A stretch of 6,478 bases of DNA from [Eubacterium] saphenum. GTDB lineage: Bacteria > Bacillota > Clostridia > Oscillospirales > Ruminococcaceae. Positions 6,190 through 6,478 of this stretch are shown here, in pieces. Where the stretch lies: NCBI GenBank assembly GCA_004555635.1, contig SFHN01000075.1, positions 1 to 6,478 of the forward strand, written 5' to 3'. The translations under genes were made by a program, and so were the position numbers. A model generated the notes under the pieces. The model saw nothing but the letters and a program-made list of their open reading frames with translations, did no database searches and was not told the DNA's origin. Every line of letters begins with the position of its first letter. Within the stretch, counting starts at the first letter, position 1.

Positions 6190-6244
6190 GTAATCCACCT
6201 CAAAGTGAGAAAAGGTTTGGATAACGTGAAAAACGCGAAAGTGG

Positions 6245-6273
6245 TTGAAACATTTATATAACTGTGCTATAAT
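6245..6273 (+). promoter_or_regulatory. Strong rightward sigma-A promoter with extended -10
   Basis: TTGAAA (6245-6250), a 17-nt spacer (6251-6267) and a perfect TATAAT (6268-6273) preceded by TGC, which makes an extended -10 (TGnTATAAT). The start point should be near 6280. It is divergent to the trmB promoter, about 226 bp apart, and drives the small ORF and the partial gene at the right end. Confidence 0.85.
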
Positions 6274-6285
6274 AAACTTGATAAA

Positions 6286-6396
6286 ATGTCTGTGGAAGCG
6301 GGAATTGCGGCAGAGTATCTTTATAATTTGACGTCGATTATTTTATCATTGCTTTGGGTACAATTGGATTACGATTGGCAGATGGAGGAGTTATGA
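6286..6396 (+). CDS. Possible 36-residue leader ORF, ATGA-overlapping the next gene
   Basis: An open frame of 36 codons begins about 6 nt after the predicted transcription start and stops at TGA 6394-6396, sharing ATGA with the next gene's start. The protein begins MSVEAGIAAEYLYNLTS, has a hydrophobic middle (IILSLLWVQL, about 18-27) and an acidic end. There is no Shine-Dalgarno, so it would need near-leaderless translation, which is uncommon in Firmicutes. The ATGA overlap is typical of coupled genes but could be coincidence, since the next gene has its own GGAGG. Otherwise the stretch is simply a 113-nt 5' untranslated region. I recognise no family. Confidence 0.22.
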   Translation: MSVEAGIAAEYLYNLTSIILSLLWVQLDYDWQMEEL

Positions 6397-6478
6397 AACC
6401 AAGATATATTTTGAAGGAGGTACATAACCGTACCGAAAACGAGGAAAATGACGGACTTGAATTTGTTGTCAGAGAAGG
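6393..6478 (+). CDS. Unidentified protein, N-terminal part (runs off the window)
   Basis: An ATG at 6393 follows GGAGG (6384-6388) with a 4-nt gap and opens a frame that is still open at the window end, giving 28 complete codons. The visible N-terminus begins MKPRYILKEVHNRTENEEND and is charged and acidic (seven Asp/Glu in 28 residues), with no signal peptide or membrane segment. Codon use is AT-richer than in the genes to the left. I do not recognise the family from so short a piece. The strong promoter at 6245-6273 lies about 120 bp upstream and is the likely driver. The gene is supported by its ribosome binding site and promoter; its function is unknown. Confidence 0.65.
   Translation, partial: MKPRYILKEVHNRTENEENDGLEFVVRE

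Noticed and set aside
6016..6198. Minus-strand 60-codon frame in the divergent intergenic region
   Set aside because: It would begin with GTG embedded in a GAGGTGG string with no separate ribosome binding site, ends inside the trmB -35 box, and its path is dominated by hairpin-forming sequence. A structural element explains it better.
1..6478. CRISPR array, tRNA, rRNA, insertion sequence or phage genes
   Set aside because: I saw no regularly spaced repeats, no cloverleaf, no transposase or integrase motifs, and no terminal inverted repeats with target duplications anywhere in the window.

Overview
The window looks like a chromosomal segment of a GC-rich, Gram-positive anaerobe, most likely a clostridial (Oscillospiraceae/Ruminococcaceae-like) bacterium. 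The clues are an LL-diaminopimelate aminotransferase (the one-step DAP route common in Clostridia), a ClpC-type Hsp100 unfoldase with two N-terminal GTEH-type repeats, strong AGGAGG-like ribosome binding sites, consensus sigma-A promoters, and a TrmB of the 'SCPFPK' type that I associate with this group. The taxonomic call is inference; no rRNA gene is present.

Layout. At the left end (1-413, + strand) is the C-terminal third of dapL, closed by an intrinsic terminator (427-455). A short leader then precedes clpC (572-2953, +), a full Hsp100 protein with both AAA+ modules but a clearly shortened middle domain. A 15-bp terminator stem (2955-2990) separates clpC from a convergent five-gene minus-strand cluster. 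Read in its own direction, that cluster is trmB (tRNA m7G46 methyltransferase), an alpha/beta hydrolase of the monoacylglycerol lipase/lysophospholipase type, a small nitroreductase-family flavoprotein, a Dabb-domain protein, and a UDG-superfamily DNA glycosylase of the hypoxanthine/deoxyinosine type. Gaps are 27, 10 and 14 nt, and the last two genes overlap by 11 nt, so this is very probably one operon. It reads from a TTGACA-N17-TAAATT promoter at 5991-6019.

The right end (5930-6478) is a divergent intergenic region followed by an AT-richer stretch. Between the trmB promoter and a strong rightward promoter (TTGAAA-N17-TGC-TATAAT, 6245-6273) lies about 225 nt of GC-rich sequence with several compact inverted repeats and no convincing gene. 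The rightward promoter drives a 36-codon ORF of doubtful status that overlaps, through ATGA, an unidentified gene that begins at 6393 and leaves the window.

Together the genes are mostly housekeeping: lysine/cell wall synthesis, protein quality control and tRNA modification. The tail of the trmB operon (nitroreductase, Dabb, deoxyinosine glycosylase) looks like a small stress or damage-repair module. I see no IS element, CRISPR array, tRNA, rRNA or phage gene. The points most worth a second look are the reduced ClpC middle domain, possible mutually exclusive RNA pairing over the clpC ribosome binding site, the operon joining deamination repair to a flavoprotein and a Dabb protein, and the structured region between the divergent promoters.
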